From assembly GCA_029932915.1 (NCBI GenBank), contig JAOZPE010000018.1, forward strand, positions 1 to 57,329: 57,329 bases of DNA. The letters run 5' to 3'. Source of the stretch: Candidatus Krumholzibacteriia bacterium (GTDB lineage Bacteria; Krumholzibacteriota; Krumholzibacteriia; JAJRXK01). Below the pieces are notes generated by a model that worked only from the letters and a program-made list of their open reading frames with translations, did not search any database and was not told the DNA's origin. How positions within the stretch are numbered: the first letter of the stretch is position 1; every line of letters begins with the position of its first letter. This document shows, piece after piece, positions 17,662 to 29,238 of this stretch. Position numbers and translations under genes: made by a program.

Positions 17662-18786
17662 ATGGGTCCGTCGCCTTGGTTGGGAATCGAGCTGGTGCTG
17701 GGTGTCCTCGTCGGCGCGCTGGGCGCCGCACTGTGGGTACGCCGGCAGCAGCCCCCGGCCTGGTTGGGCCTGGCCTTCGTCCTCGCTCTGGCATTGGCGG
17801 TGTTGCCCCCGGCCCTGCTGGGCCCCCGCCTGAAGCGCCCTCCCCGGCGGATTCGGGTGGTGAGCGTCTTCGACGAGGCCACGACGGACGCCCTGGTGCG
17901 GGCCTTCACCCGCCAGACGGGAATCGTCTGCGATGTCGACCCCTTCGCCGGCGGAACCCAGACCACGGCCGGCCTGATCCTGCAGGGGCGCATCCACCCG
18001 GACATCCTGCTGGGGGGTACGGCGGAGATCCACGAGGAGCTGGCCGACGCGGGACTGCTCTCCTCCCACCTTCCCCGTCCCGACGCCCAGCGGATCGACG
18101 CATACGACGATCCCCAGGGACGCTGGACCCCCATCTATCTGGGCCTGCTGGGGCTCGTGTACCGCCCCCTGCCGGAACTGCAGACCCGTCCGCCCGACTG
18201 GCTCACCCTCATCCAGCCCCGCTGGAAGGGTCGCATCTCCATTCCCGCCCCGGACAAGTCCGGGGGCGGTCTGGTCTTCCTGGCCACGCAGATCCAGCGG
18301 CAGAAGGATCCGGCCAAGGGCTGGGAGTACCTGCGCCTGCTCCAGGAGAACCGGGTGCGCTGGGAAGACCGGTCGAGCGAGCCGATCTCCCGTGTGGCGG
18401 CCGGAACGATGGATCTGGGAGTGGCCTGGGCCCACGACGTCCTCCGCCGGATCCAGACCCAGCGTCTTCCCGTCCGGCTGGTCATTCCCTCCGATACCGG
18501 TTTCGAGGTGGGCGCGGCCAGCATCCTGGCCCAGGCCCGTGACCCGGACGCTGCGCGCCGCTTCCTCGACTTCCTGACGGGTCCGCAGGCCGCCCGCATC
18601 CAGGTGGAAGTGGGGCACCGGGTGCCCCTGCGGAGGGACGTTCCCCCTCCGGGCTACCTCGATCCGGGCTTCTTCGGGCTCGAATCGGGCCGTTCGCCGC
18701 TGCATTACGACCGGGAGGCGGTCGTCCGGCACCGCGCGGAGTGGATCGAGCGCTGGAAGGAGGAGGAAGGGGGACGGGGGGATTGA
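17662..18786 (+). CDS. Membrane-anchored extracellular solute-binding protein (ABC family 1-like), orphan
   Basis: This protein of about 374 residues starts with two hydrophobic segments (IELVLGVLVGALGAAL and LGLAFVLALALAVLPP) instead of a cleavable signal. The rest is a periplasmic binding-protein fold similar to iron(III)- or phosphonate-type binding proteins: VVSVFDEATTDALVRAF, a GGT stretch, HPDILLGGTAEIHEELADAG, WTPIYLGLLGLVYRP and FLDFLTGPQAARIQVEVGHRVPL near the end. No permease or ATPase gene is nearby, so it may act as a sensor or partner protein, or its transporter may be elsewhere. The ATG at 17662 has GGAG six bases upstream; an earlier in-frame ATG at 17623 lacks a ribosome binding site. 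Confidence 0.78.
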   Translation: MGPSPWLGIELVLGVLVGALGAALWVRRQQPPAWLGLAFVLALALAVLPPALLGPRLKRPPRRIRVVSVFDEATTDALVRAFTRQTGIVCDVDPFAGGTQTTAGLILQGRIHPDILLGGTAEIHEELADAGLLSSHLPRPDAQRIDAYDDPQGRWTPIYLGLLGLVYRPLPELQTRPPDWLTLIQPRWKGRISIPAPDKSGGGLVFLATQIQRQKDPAKGWEYLRLLQENRVRWEDRSSEPISRVAAGTMDLGVAWAHDVLRRIQTQRLPVRLVIPSDTGFEVGAASILAQARDPDAARRFLDFLTGPQAARIQVEVGHRVPLRRDVPPPGYLDPGFFGLESGRSPLHYDREAVVRHRAEWIERWKEEEGGRGD

Positions 18787-18950
18787 CGGCGGCTTTTTGG
18801 GGCCAGGCTTGCGCGGGCTCCCTGGCTGCCCTACACTCTCTTGCCGATTTGCCGTGTGGATCTCCACCCGGAATTCGGCCCCGAATCGGGCATGAACCGC
18901 CGCGGTGAGCCCGCACGAACCCCGGACTTCTCCGAAGGAAGCGTTTGCTG

Positions 18951-19697
18951 ATGCTGGAATTGACCCGCCCCCTCGTTCTCTCCCTCGATCTCGACGAGAC
19001 CTTTCTGGAAGGCGACGCGCAGGCCCGCCAGGATCTCCTCGATCTGCTCGACAACTCCCGCGAGCAACTGCACCTGGTGTACACCAGCCACGATACCGCC
19101 GAGGAGCTGATCGATCTGGCGGCCAAGGCCGAACTGCCGGTTCCCGACGTGTTCCTCTCCGACAGCGGGACGACCGCCCTGAAGGGTGACGGCAGCGGGA
19201 CCATCGATCCCCTCCAGCGCAACATCATCCAGTTGTGGCCGGGCAAGCCCGCCGTCGCCCGCATGGTGGAGGAGATCGAGGGGGCCGAACTCCTCGACGA
19301 CGATTCGCCCTGCCGGCAGGCGGTCCGCTACGAAGGGGAAGAGGTCTACTCCGCCCTGAAGGAGGGCGCGGACAACATCGGTTGCCACCTCGTGCTGCGG
19401 CGGAACAACCGCGTCGACGTCCTGCCCTACGGGGTGGACAAGGGCTCGTCCCTGGGTCGTTGGGTGGTCGAGGAGAACTTCTCCCCCATGCACGTGCTGG
19501 CCTTCGGCGAGAGCCTCGGTGACGTGTCCCTCTTCGGGCGTGGTTGGAGGGGCGTGTGCTTCCCCCACAGTCCCGAGGAGATGATCCAGGAGGCCACGCG
19601 CTTCCACAACGTCTACGTCGCCCAGTACGATGGCCCGGCCGGGGTCCTCGACGGCCTGCGGCACTTCGGGTGGATCCCGGCCCAGGTGGAGGCCTGA
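18951..19697 (+). CDS. HAD-superfamily hydrolase (SPP/MPGP-like)
   Basis: This 248-residue cytoplasmic HAD phosphatase has motif I SLDLDETFL with Asp13 as nucleophile and Asp15 as acid/base, a motif II region LVYTSHDT, Lys164 in GVDKGSSLG (motif III), and motif IV AFGESLGD. The layout, with the cap inserted between motifs II and III, is that of the Cof/sucrose-phosphate or mannosyl-3-phosphoglycerate phosphatase group. Motif IV has Glu187 where GDSxND is usual. The substrate, probably a sugar phosphate, is not readable. GAAGGAA (18934-18940) fits the ATG at 18951; a TTG six bases earlier is too close. A hairpin follows at 19765-19790. Confidence 0.85.
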   Translation: MLELTRPLVLSLDLDETFLEGDAQARQDLLDLLDNSREQLHLVYTSHDTAEELIDLAAKAELPVPDVFLSDSGTTALKGDGSGTIDPLQRNIIQLWPGKPAVARMVEEIEGAELLDDDSPCRQAVRYEGEEVYSALKEGADNIGCHLVLRRNNRVDVLPYGVDKGSSLGRWVVEENFSPMHVLAFGESLGDVSLFGRGWRGVCFPHSPEEMIQEATRFHNVYVAQYDGPAGVLDGLRHFGWIPAQVEA

Positions 19698-19764
19698 GTT
19701 CTCCGGGGAACCGCTACCGGTCGTCCACGACGTGTGGGATACCATCTCGTTTCCGGCGTTTCCG

Positions 19765-19790
19765 CGGCCGGCCCGAATCGGGGTCGGCCG
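19765..19790 (+). terminator. Hairpin terminator after the HAD phosphatase gene
   Basis: CGGCCGGCCC and GGGTCGGCCG pair over ten positions, including one G-T pair, around the loop GAATCG. The pyrimidine tract TTCTCTTCTC follows. The rest of the 310-base gap before htrA (19698-20007) shows no gene and no convincing promoter. Confidence 0.55.
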
Positions 19791-20007
19791 TTCTCTTCTC
19801 GGCTCCTCCTTCTCCGCAGATCATCCCACCGCGCCCCCATCGGCGCGTCTTCGCCGGCGCGGTCGATCGCTCCGGGGTGGTCGATCGGGAACCCGGTGGC
19901 CCGGAAATCGTTGAACGGGGAGGCCCGGAAGAAGAAGATTCCCCGGAGAGCGGGCCGGCCGGACGATGACCGTCTGGGCCCGCACCCTACACAAAGGCGG
20001 TATTCCA

Positions 20008-21468
<1,461 letters not shown>

Positions 21469-21513
21469 GGTCGACAGCGGCCCGTCGAGACATCGACGAG
21501 GAGACGGAGAGCG

Positions 21514-21546
21514 GACCGCCGCCTTCCCCCGGGGAGGGCGGCGGTC
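21514..21546. terminator. Large hairpin between convergent htrA and RDD genes
   Basis: GACCGCCGCCTTCCCC and GGGGAGGGCGGCGGTC pair over 16 positions with one G-T pair and almost no loop. No T tract follows on either strand, so it is either a T-less intrinsic terminator or an mRNA 3' stabilising structure for both genes. Confidence 0.5.
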
Positions 21547-21574
21547 GAGCATGGACCCCCAGGGAAGGGGGCCT

Positions 21575-22321
21575 TCAGCGCTTCTCGCAGAAGGTGCGGG
21601 CGATCATGTCGTGCAGGGCCTGGCGGCGGGGGTCGATGAGCACCAGGAGGAAGCCGATGAGGAAGATGCCCGACAGGGTGCTCTTCACCCAGCTCCGCAC
21701 GCTGGCCTGCCAGAAGCCGCAACGTCCGCCGTCGTGGTCGACCACCACGATGCCCATGCTGCGCTTGCCGATCGTCGCCTGCCACGACGAGGAGACGAGC
21801 AGGGCCTCGTACAACCAGACGATGATGAAACTCCCCATGTAGTAGGCCGCCGGCAGCGATTCCCAGAGCTGCCGGAAGTCGGGCTCGGGCTGGCTCTCCA
21901 GGGCCGCCAGCTGATCGAACAGCCCCAGTTGGGCCGCGATGATCGCCCAGATCACGGTGAGGAAACCCACCACGAGACTGTCGATGATGTAGGCCCCCAG
22001 GCGGATCCAGAAGCCGGCGTAGCGGGGCTCGATCTCGAAGACCGCGTCCTCCTCGGCCGTCTCCCAGCCGGGCTCCTCGGCCGCCGGCCAGGGGCTCTCC
22101 CCGGCATCGCCGCCGGGCACCGTCGAGTCGTCCGCCGGCGGGCTGGAATCGTCGTCGAGGCCGGGGAAATCGACCACGCGCGTCCAGACCTGGTAGCGAT
22201 CGCTCCAGATGTAGTCGGTGGGCCGCAGCTGGCCCGTGCCCACGAGTTCCCGGAGCTTCTCGAAGGAGACGGGTCCGTACCGCTTGCCGTCGATTCCATA
22301 CCAGTAGCCATGCTCGGGCAT
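21575..22321 (-). CDS. GYF_2-RDD membrane protein
   Basis: This 248-residue protein has two recognisable parts. The first ~50 residues form a GYF_2 domain (YWYGIDGKRYGPVSFEKL ... GQLRPTDYIW), a small fold often attached to bacterial membrane proteins. An acidic, low-complexity linker rich in Asp, Ser and Pro follows (residues ~55-95). The RDD domain starts at YAGFWIRLGAYIID and spans three to four membrane helices with ATIGKRSMGIVVVD in between. RDD proteins are of varied and mostly unproven function; Na+/H+ antiport has been reported for some. The gene is convergent with htrA and divergent from the CoA-binding gene. A stress-envelope role beside htrA is only a guess. Confidence 0.88.
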   Translation of the reverse strand: MPEHGYWYGIDGKRYGPVSFEKLRELVGTGQLRPTDYIWSDRYQVWTRVVDFPGLDDDSSPPADDSTVPGGDAGESPWPAAEEPGWETAEEDAVFEIEPRYAGFWIRLGAYIIDSLVVGFLTVIWAIIAAQLGLFDQLAALESQPEPDFRQLWESLPAAYYMGSFIIVWLYEALLVSSSWQATIGKRSMGIVVVDHDGGRCGFWQASVRSWVKSTLSGIFLIGFLLVLIDPRRQALHDMIARTFCEKR

Positions 22322-22473
22322 GTGCCGCCTCCAGAGCGGGGTTCTTGGCGGCCACCGTCGTTCGCGGGGCGCCGCCCGGCGGGCATCTCGCTGCCGCCGG
22401 GCTCTGATACTATCCTAGAAGCTCGATTCTTCCCACCCAACAGCCCAGCGGCCGCCGCGGGCCGAGGCAGGAC

Positions 22474-22890
22474 ATGAGCGAGAAGAAGACCACCGCCGAG
22501 CTGATCGAGGAATTCCTGCGGGAGGGCCCGTATGCAGTGGTGGGGGCGTCCACCCATCCCTCCAAGTACGGCAACCGTGTCTTCCGGATGTACCTGCGCT
22601 GGGGCCGGGAGGTCTATCCCATCAATCCCCACGCAGACGAGGTGGAAGGGCACCGCTCCTATGCCTCGCTCTCCGAGTTGCCGGTGGTGCCCCGGGGTAT
22701 CTCCGTGGTGACCCCGCCGGAGATCACCGAGAAGGTGGTGGAGGAAGCGGCCCGCCTGGGAGTGGAGTACGTGTGGATGCAACCGGGAGCGGAGAGCCAC
22801 CGCGCGCTGCAGAAGGGGGAAGAGGCAGGTCTGGGGCTCATCGGCGATGGAAGCTGTGTGCTGGTGGAGGTGGGCAGGCGAGGCCGCTAG
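22474..22890 (+). CDS. CoA-binding Rossmann protein (YccU family)
   Basis: This 138-residue cytoplasmic protein of the CoA_binding_2 family has the Rossmann start [17 protein letters not shown], then [42 protein letters not shown] and VWMQPGAES. The fold binds a CoA or nucleotide, as in the N-terminal domain of succinyl-CoA synthetase alpha, but these stand-alone proteins have no established reaction. The size is normal for the family. The start ATG follows GAGGCAGGAC. It lies divergent from the RDD gene and about 205 bases before the large BNR-repeat gene. That 205-base gap contains no feature that I can support. Confidence 0.88.
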   Translation: MSEKKTTAELIEEFLREGPYAVVGASTHPSKYGNRVFRMYLRWGREVYPINPHADEVEGHRSYASLSELPVVPRGISVVTPPEITEKVVEEAARLGVEYVWMQPGAESHRALQKGEEAGLGLIGDGSCVLVEVGRRGR

Positions 22891-23095
22891 TCCCGCCGGC
22901 GGACGGTGCCCGCCCCCCCGGAGCCGTGGGCGTTCCCTCCAGGCGAAGCGCTCCCGGTCTGCGGCGATCATCGCTTTGCCTGGGCCGTCGCCGGGGGTAG
23001 TGTCACGGTTCACACGCCCACCGGAATCGATCCGCCGGCGCCGCCGTGCCCGGCGCGACAAATACGAGAGACATCCTCCAGCGAGGAGCTTTTCG

Positions 23096-26000
23096 ATGAG
23101 ACGCATCGTGTCGTGGAGTCTGGGCCTGATCCTTCTGATCGCCGTGAGCTGGACCCTACCGGCCGGCGCGGTCAAGCCGCGCGTGGGCAGGAAGCCGCCG
23201 GCGAAGGACGCGGTCTCCGGGAAGACGGAGAAGGTGGGGGACATGAACGCCACCACCTTCCAGGGCCTCGCCTTCCGCGCCCTGGGGCCGGCCCTGACCA
23301 GCGGGCGCATCGGCGACCTGGCCGTCGATCCCACCCATCCCAAGCGCTACTTCGTGGCCGTCTGCTCGGGCAACGTGTGGAAGACCGAGAACGACGGGAC
23401 CACCTTCACCCCGGTCTTCGACACCTACGGCTCGTACAGCATCGGCTGCGTCAGCCTCGATCCCAACAACCCGCACGTGGTCTGGGTGGGAACCGGCGAG
23501 AACAACTCGCAGCGCTCGGTCGCCTACGGCGACGGGGTGTACAAGTCGGTCGACGGCGGCAAGAGCTTTGTGAACATGGGTCTGAAGGAGAGCGAGCACA
23601 TCGGCATGATCCGGGTCGATCCCCGCGACAGCCGGGTGGTCTTCGCGGCGGCCCAGGGGCCCCTGTGGAGAAGCGGTGGCGACCGCGGGCTCTACCGCAG
23701 CAAGGACGGCGGCGAGAGCTGGAAGCGGGTGCTCTTCATCGATGACGATACGGGCGTCAACGAGGTGCACTTCGATCCGCGCAACCCCGACATCCTCTAC
23801 GCCACCACCTACCAGCGCCGCCGTCACGTGTGGGTGTTGCTCGACGGTGGACCGGGCAGCGGCATCTACAAGTCGACCGATGGCGGGGACACCTGGAAGG
23901 AACTCACCAACGGCATTCCCGAGGTCGACAAGGGCCGTATCGGCCTGGCCATCTCACCGGCCGACCCGGACATCGTCTACGCCATCATCGAGGCCCAGGA
24001 CCACGAGGGCGGCTTCTTCCGCAGCCGGGACGCCGGCGCGACCTGGAAGAAGATGTCCTCGTACATGTCGACGAGCCCGCAGTACTACAACGAGATCGTC
24101 TGCGACCCGAAGGATCCCGATCGGGTGTACTCGATGGACACCTTCCTGCAGGTCACCGAGGACGGGGGCAAGACCTTCACCCGCGTTCCCGGCAGGTTCA
24201 AGCACGTGGACAACCATGTGCTGTGGATCGATCCCACCGACACCGACCACCTGCGGGTCGGCTGTGACGGAGGGCTGTATGAGACCTGGGATCGGGGGGA
24301 GACCTGGCAGTACCGGGCCAACCTTCCGGTGACCCAGTTCTACAAGATCGCCCTGGACAACGATTTCCCCTTCTACCACGTGTACGGGGGAACCCAGGAC
24401 AACAACACCATCGGCGGCCCGACGCGTACCAACAGCGCCAGCGGGATCCACAACTACGACTGGTACATCACCCTCGGCGGGGACGGTTTCGGACCGGCGG
24501 TCGATCCGGACGATCCGGACATCGTCTACAGCCAGTGGCAGTACGGGAACCTCGCCCGCTATGACCGGCGCAGCGGCGAGATCCAGGATATCCAGCCCCA
24601 GCCCGAGAAGGGCGAGATCCTCAAGTGGAACTGGTCGTCGGCGCTGATCATCAGCCCCCACGACCCGCACCGCCTGTACTACGGGGCGAACAAGCTCTTC
24701 CGCAGCGACGACCGCGGCGACAGCTGGAAGAAGGTCAGCGAAGATCTCACCCGCCAGATCGATCGCAACACCCTGCCGGTGATGGACCGCGTCTGGAGCG
24801 TCGATGCGGTGGCCAAGAACAACTCCACCTCGTTCTACGGCACCATCGTGAGCCTGGACGAGTCGCCTCTGCAGGAGGGATTGCTCTACGTCGGCACCGA
24901 CGACGGTCTGATCCAGGTGAGCGAGGACGGCGGGCAGCACTGGCGCCGCCAGGAGAACTTCGGCAAGGTTCCCCCGATGAGCTACGTCAGTGACATCGTC
25001 GCCTCCCTGCACGATGCGGACACGGTCTTCGCTTCCTTCGACAACCACAAGAAGGGCGACTTCAAACCGTATCTTCTGAAGAGCACCAACCGCGGTAAGG
25101 GCTGGAAGGACATCTCCGGCGATCTGCCCGAGCGGGGCAGCATCTACGCCATCGCCCAGGACCACGTCCGCCCCGAGCTGCTGTTCGTGGGAACCGAGTT
25201 CGGGGTGTTCTTCACCGTCGACGGCGGCGAGCACTGGGTGCAACTGAAGGGTGGCATTCCGACCATCGCCTGCCGCGACCTGGCCATCCAGCGGCGGGAG
25301 AACGACCTGGTGGTGGGGACCATGGGCCGCGGCTTCTACGTGCTGGACGACTACAGCATGCTGCGGCAGGTCGACGACGCATTGTTGCAGGGCGAGGCCG
25401 CGCTCTTCGACGTCAAGGACGCCTGGCTGTACCATCCGGCCACACCGCTCGGCGGTGGGGGGAAGGCCACCCAGGGGGACGGCTTCTTCGTGGCCGAGAA
25501 CCCGCCCTTCGGCGCGGTCTTCACCTACTACCTCAAGGACGGATACCAGACCCTGCGCGCGCAGCGGCGCAAGAAGGAACGCGAGATCGAGAAGGAGGGC
25601 GGCGACAACCCCTATCCCTCGTGGGATGAGCTGCGCCGCGAGGACGAGGAACATTCGCCCGCGGTGATCTTCGTCGTGCGCGACGAGAAGAAGCGTGTCG
25701 TCCGCCGGATCCCGGGCGAGACCGGCCCGGGGATCCACCGCAGCGCGTGGGATCTGCGCTGGCCCGCTCCCAACCCGGCCTCGACCAAGGAATGGAAGGC
25801 GCCCGACCCGTGGACCCACCACCCGCAGGGGCCGCCGGTCACGCCGGGTCTGTACACCGTGCAGATGGTCAAGCGCATCGAGGGGAAGACCACCCCCCTG
25901 GGCGACCCGGTGAGCTTCGAGGTGAAACCCCTCGAGCTGGCCAAGCTGCCGGCGCCGGACCGCCGGGCGGCCCTGGAGTTCCGGCGCCAGACGGCCGAAC

Positions 26001-26431
26001 TGCGGCGTGCGGTCATGGGCGCGCAGCGTTCGGTCGCCGAAGCCCAGGAGCGCATCGACCACCTGCGGGTGGCGCTGCGTGACACACCGGATGCGGAGCT
26101 GTCGCTGCTCGACGAACTCGACCGGATCGAGGCGCGTCTGCACGCCATCCGCACCGTCCTCAACGGCGATCACACGGTTTCCTCGCGCAGTGAGCCGATC
26201 ACTCCGGGTCTGGCCCAGCGGGTGGACCGGGCCAGTTGGGGCTGGAACAATTCGTCGGCGCCGACGCGCTCACAACGGCAGAACGTGGAGATCGCGCGCC
26301 AGCAGTTCCTCCACGAGGTGCTGCCCGAGCTCAAGCGCATCCTCCAGACCGATCTTCCGGCCTTCGAGCAGAAGCTGGAGAAGCTGGGGGCTCCCTGGAC
26401 ACCGGGGCGCGTTCCCGAGTACCACGGTTGA
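23096..26431 (+). CDS. Large exported Vps10/BNR-repeat beta-propeller protein
   Basis: This 1111-residue protein has a signal peptide ([21 protein letters not shown]). The next ~750 residues are a series of BNR/Asp-box repeats of the S-x-D-x-G-x-x-W type: [81 protein letters not shown] and TVDGGEHW. Such repeats build one or two beta-propellers, as in sortilin/Vps10 and many secreted glycoside hydrolase-annotated proteins. The last ~250 residues form a Pro/Lys-rich region and a helical, probably coiled-coil segment ([20 protein letters not shown]). Catalytic residues for hydrolysis are not evident, so a binding or peptidase-accessory role is equally likely. GAGGAG (23083-23088) supports the start. 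Confidence 0.88.
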   Translation: MRRIVSWSLGLILLIAVSWTLPAGAVKPRVGRKPPAKDAVSGKTEKVGDMNATTFQGLAFRALGPALTSGRIGDLAVDPTHPKRYFVAVCSGNVWKTENDGTTFTPVFDTYGSYSIGCVSLDPNNPHVVWVGTGENNSQRSVAYGDGVYKSVDGGKSFVNMGLKESEHIGMIRVDPRDSRVVFAAAQGPLWRSGGDRGLYRSKDGGESWKRVLFIDDDTGVNEVHFDPRNPDILYATTYQRRRHVWVLLDGGPGSGIYKSTDGGDTWKELTNGIPEVDKGRIGLAISPADPDIVYAIIEAQDHEGGFFRSRDAGATWKKMSSYMSTSPQYYNEIVCDPKDPDRVYSMDTFLQVTEDGGKTFTRVPGRFKHVDNHVLWIDPTDTDHLRVGCDGGLYETWDRGETWQYRANLPVTQFYKIALDNDFPFYHVYGGTQDNNTIGGPTRTNSASGIHNYDWYITLGGDGFGPAVDPDDPDIVYSQWQYGNLARYDRRSGEIQDIQPQPEKGEILKWNWSSALIISPHDPHRLYYGANKLFRSDDRGDSWKKVSEDLTRQIDRNTLPVMDRVWSVDAVAKNNSTSFYGTIVSLDESPLQEGLLYVGTDDGLIQVSEDGGQHWRRQENFGKVPPMSYVSDIVASLHDADTVFASFDNHKKGDFKPYLLKSTNRGKGWKDISGDLPERGSIYAIAQDHVRPELLFVGTEFGVFFTVDGGEHWVQLKGGIPTIACRDLAIQRRENDLVVGTMGRGFYVLDDYSMLRQVDDALLQGEAALFDVKDAWLYHPATPLGGGGKATQGDGFFVAENPPFGAVFTYYLKDGYQTLRAQRRKKEREIEKEGGDNPYPSWDELRREDEEHSPAVIFVVRDEKKRVVRRIPGETGPGIHRSAWDLRWPAPNPASTKEWKAPDPWTHHPQGPPVTPGLYTVQMVKRIEGKTTPLGDPVSFEVKPLELAKLPAPDRRAALEFRRQTAELRRAVMGAQRSVAEAQERIDHLRVALRDTPDAELSLLDELDRIEARLHAIRTVLNGDHTVSSRSEPITPGLAQRVDRASWGWNNSSAPTRSQRQNVEIARQQFLHEVLPELKRILQTDLPAFEQKLEKLGAPWTPGRVPEYHG

Positions 26432-26437
26432 CCGCGG

Positions 26438-26465
26438 GCGGGCCGGTCCTCGAGGGCCGGCCCGC
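26438..26465. terminator. Hairpin between convergent genes
   Basis: GCGGGCCGGTCCTC and GAGGGCCGGCCCGC pair along the whole 28 bases with a single G-T pair, centred on TCGA. On the plus strand it is followed by CTGCCATTCGTTCC. It lies seven bases after the BNR-repeat gene and may serve the minus-strand phosphatase gene as well. Confidence 0.6.
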
Positions 26466-26476
26466 TGCCATTCGTT

Positions 26477-26511
26477 CCTTCCTCCCCGGTCCTTCCTCCC
26501 CGGTCCTTCCT
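26477..26511. repeat. 14-bp tandem repeat CCTTCCTCCCCGGT, 2.5 copies
   Basis: Two perfect copies (26477-26490, 26491-26504) and a partial third form a pyrimidine-rich track on the plus strand in the short gap between two convergent genes. It may be slippage-derived, and it may supply the pyrimidine-rich tail after the hairpin. Confidence 0.8.
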
Positions 26512-26550
26512 CTGTCCGCGGGAACGCCCACCCTCGCGCACGGCGGAGGT

Positions 26551-28344
26551 CTACGAGGGCTTCACCTTCAGCACCAGGGCGGTGACGTCGTCCTCCTGGG
26601 GCCGGGTGCCCAGGAACTCGTGGACCCCCCGGTGGAGGGATTCCACGATGGTCCGTGGAGGGTCGTGGCGATGGCGACGGATGATCTCCAGCGCCCGTTC
26701 CTCCCCGAAGAAGGTCTGCCCGTCGCGGGAGGCGTCGGTCACGCCGTCGGTGAGGATCACCAGGATGTCGCCGTCATGCAGGTCGACCTGCCTGGACGAG
26801 GGATCGATGAGGGTGTCGAAGAGTCCCAGCGGAGTGGTCGTGCTCTCCATGCGCTCACGGACCCGCCCCTCGGCGTCCAGGAGGAAGGCCGGAGCGTGCC
26901 CGGCACTGGCGTAGCGGAAACGCCGCCGGTGGGGCTCGAGCTTTCCCAGGTACAGGGTGACGTACTTGTCCGCATCGGTGTCGCAGTAGAGGAATTCATT
27001 GGCCTTGCCCAGGATCTCCTCCACCCGGTCCTCGATCCTCGCAAGCGCCCGCAGGTAGGCACGGGTCTCGGCCATGAGCATGGCCGGTCCCACGCCGTGA
27101 CCGCTCACGTCGCCGACCACCAGGCCGAGGCTCCCGTTGGCCATGGGCATGTAGTCGAAATAGTCGCCGGCGGCGAATTCGGCGGGGAAGGTCCATCCGG
27201 CGATCTCATAGCCCTCGGGGCTGAGATCGACCGAGGGGAAGAGCTTCTCCTGGATCTGCTGGGCGATCGCCATCTGCCGTGAGGTGTTCCTCGATTCGGT
27301 CACATCCAGGGCGATGCCGATGGTGCCGGTGATGCTCTCGTCGGGGCCCATGATGGCCTCCGCGCTCACCGTGTAGTCGCGGCCCTTCCAATGCCATTCG
27401 TAGTTGCGGGGCGTCCCGCGCAGCGCCTGCAGTTGTTGGGCGATCGGGTGGAAGTGGGGATCGTCGACATGGAACACCTCGAAGAAGGTCTTGTTCATGA
27501 GCTCGTCGGGATGCTTGCCGAGCTGCACGAGACCGTTCCCGCGGATGGAGGTGATCCTCAGTTCGGTGTCGGTGGTCCAGATGATCGCCGAGAGGCGATC
27601 GATGAGACCGTGAAGCCTCTGTTCGTTGGCGAGCAGCTGCTCTTCGGCGTGGACGAGCGAGGTGATGTCGCGCGCGATCATGATGGCGCCCCCGCAATCG
27701 GGCCCCTCCGCCGTGAGGGGGCGGGCGCTGCAGCTCACCCAGGCCGGCCCGGCCCGGCCGGGTGTGTTCACCTGGAAGACGTCCAGATCGACCACCTCTT
27801 CTCGAAGAGCCCGGTCGAGAGGCCGTTGGCCCGTGGGGTAGGCGGTCCGGGTGTCGCGCCGCATCAATCGGCATCCCCCATCCCATGGCCTTCCCCGGGC
27901 TCCTTCACGGGGCAGGCCGAAGAGACGGCGGGCCGCATCGTTGGCCAGGCGGACCTTCCCCCGCGGATCGACCACCAGCACGGCCTCGGCCGCCCCGTCC
28001 ATGATGCAGTCGAGGAGCTGGGATGGAGGGGTGGGGATGGGGTCGGCGACGCTGTTCGCCACCGTTTCGGGCGGCCGCAGGTCGGCCGGCTCTTCGGCGA
28101 AGTCGGTGAGCAGGTGATGCACCAGCCATCGTGAACGCTGCAGTTCGCCGTTCAGGCGCCTCATCCAGCGCCAGATCAGGGAGCTTCCCAGAGGAAGAAG
28201 TACGACGAGGGACCACAGCGCCAGACGGGGTGAACCGCGATGGGCCAGGACCGCGGGGATGGACAGGGCGATGATTCCGGTCAGCAGCCAGCGGCGGTTG
28301 GCTCGGAGACAGGGAAAGGAGGGGATCCCCGGTACGCTCTGCAT
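26551..28344 (-). CDS. Membrane PAS-PAS-PP2C (SpoIIE-type) serine phosphatase
   Basis: This 597-residue signalling protein has two membrane helices near residues 19-34 and 41-58. A PAS domain lies at ~107-230 (AVLVVDPRGKVRLANDAARRLFG) and a second at ~245-350 (IIWTTDTELRITSIRGNG). A SpoIIE/PP2C-like phosphatase domain occupies ~365-597. Metal-binding acidic residues are visible in AAGDYFDY (Asp394, Asp397), GDVSGHGVGPA (411-421), LTDGVTDA and the final EDDVTAL. Such proteins usually dephosphorylate an anti-sigma-factor antagonist in a partner-switching module, but no such partner is in the window. The start at 28344 (MQSVPG) has GGTGGAAG upstream. The divergent gene on the other side is marC. 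Confidence 0.9.
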   Translation of the reverse strand: MQSVPGIPSFPCLRANRRWLLTGIIALSIPAVLAHRGSPRLALWSLVVLLPLGSSLIWRWMRRLNGELQRSRWLVHHLLTDFAEEPADLRPPETVANSVADPIPTPPSQLLDCIMDGAAEAVLVVDPRGKVRLANDAARRLFGLPREGARGRPWDGGCRLMRRDTRTAYPTGQRPLDRALREEVVDLDVFQVNTPGRAGPAWVSCSARPLTAEGPDCGGAIMIARDITSLVHAEEQLLANEQRLHGLIDRLSAIIWTTDTELRITSIRGNGLVQLGKHPDELMNKTFFEVFHVDDPHFHPIAQQLQALRGTPRNYEWHWKGRDYTVSAEAIMGPDESITGTIGIALDVTESRNTSRQMAIAQQIQEKLFPSVDLSPEGYEIAGWTFPAEFAAGDYFDYMPMANGSLGLVVGDVSGHGVGPAMLMAETRAYLRALARIEDRVEEILGKANEFLYCDTDADKYVTLYLGKLEPHRRRFRYASAGHAPAFLLDAEGRVRERMESTTTPLGLFDTLIDPSSRQVDLHDGDILVILTDGVTDASRDGQTFFGEERALEIIRRHRHDPPRTIVESLHRGVHEFLGTRPQEDDVTALVLKVKPS

Positions 28345-28581
28345 GGGCTTCCACCTTTCGACGGCGTGGGGCAGGGTCGACCGCCTACCCTTCAGGACGA
28401 GTTCGGGCTCTGCATTCCCCCTGGGGAATCTCCCGTCGGGGGCCGAACTTCCGCCGCGTGGGCGGCACTGCTCCGCGGGCTCCTTGCAGGCTCCTCTTGA
28501 CCCTCGCCTCGGTCTGGCCAATTTCTCTGGCCATGCCTCCGCCCCGGGAGGCGGCCGTCCTCATCCCTCGAGGTGATCGAG

Positions 28582-29238
28582 ATGCTCGGTTTCGCCATTC
28601 TGGCCTTCGGTTCGCTCTTCGCGGTGATCGATCCCTTCGGATGCATTCCCTTCTTCAGTGGATTGACCTCCCACATGAGCGACACCGAGCGCCGCCACGT
28701 CCTCCGCAAGGCGCTGCTGGTGGCGTTCCTCGTGCTCATCACCTTCATCGGCGCCGGACATCTCCTGCTGCGGGTCTTCGGCATCACCGTCGACGCCTTC
28801 CGGATCGCCGGCGGGATCATCTTCCTGGGCATCGGCATGGACATGCTGCAATCGAAGCCCCGCCGTTGGCGCACCGGTATCGGCTCGGCGGCCAGCCGCG
28901 ACCACATCGAGGCCGACGACGACGATGACGATCCGTCCATCACGCCCCTGGCCGTCCCGCTGATGGCCGGTCCGGGCTCGATCACCACGGTCATGGTGCT
29001 GACGGCCGAGAGCGGACAGACCCTGGCGGCGAAGGCGGTGGTGGCGGGGGCCGTGGCCGTGATCCTGGTGCTGACCGGGGGGATCCTCTTCGGGGCCGAC
29101 CTGGTCCTGCGCCGGCTGGGTCACACCGGCATGAAGATCATCGAGAAGCTCATGGGTCTGCTGGTCACCGTCATCGCGGTGCAGTTCATCCTGAACGGCC
29201 TGAGGCCCTATCTGATGAGTCTCGTGGCGAAGGGCTGA
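28582..29238 (+). CDS. MarC-family integral membrane protein
   Basis: This 218-residue membrane protein of the MarC/UPF0056 family has about six helices. Typical segments are FAVIDPFGCIPFFSGLT (the family's ID-P-x-G-x-x-P-x-F block), AFRIAGGIIFLGIGMDML, the second half PLAVPLMAGPGSITTVMVL, and a closing LLVTVIAVQFILNGL. The two halves show the inverted internal repeat of the family. An acidic loop (EADDDDDDPS) between them is unusual. The transported substrate, if any, is not known; multidrug resistance was disproved for the E. coli member. GAGG at 28570-28573 fits the ATG at 28582, while a GTG at 28573 overlaps that ribosome binding site. The 3' end overlaps the convergent radical SAM gene by 53 bases. 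Confidence 0.92.
   Translation: MLGFAILAFGSLFAVIDPFGCIPFFSGLTSHMSDTERRHVLRKALLVAFLVLITFIGAGHLLLRVFGITVDAFRIAGGIIFLGIGMDMLQSKPRRWRTGIGSAASRDHIEADDDDDDPSITPLAVPLMAGPGSITTVMVLTAESGQTLAAKAVVAGAVAVILVLTGGILFGADLVLRRLGHTGMKIIEKLMGLLVTVIAVQFILNGLRPYLMSLVAKG

Noticed and set aside
23954-26173. 739-codon minus-strand frame opposite the BNR-repeat gene
   Set aside because: It mirrors the repeat gene and has no domain, ribosome binding site or signal; GC-rich codon bias explains it.
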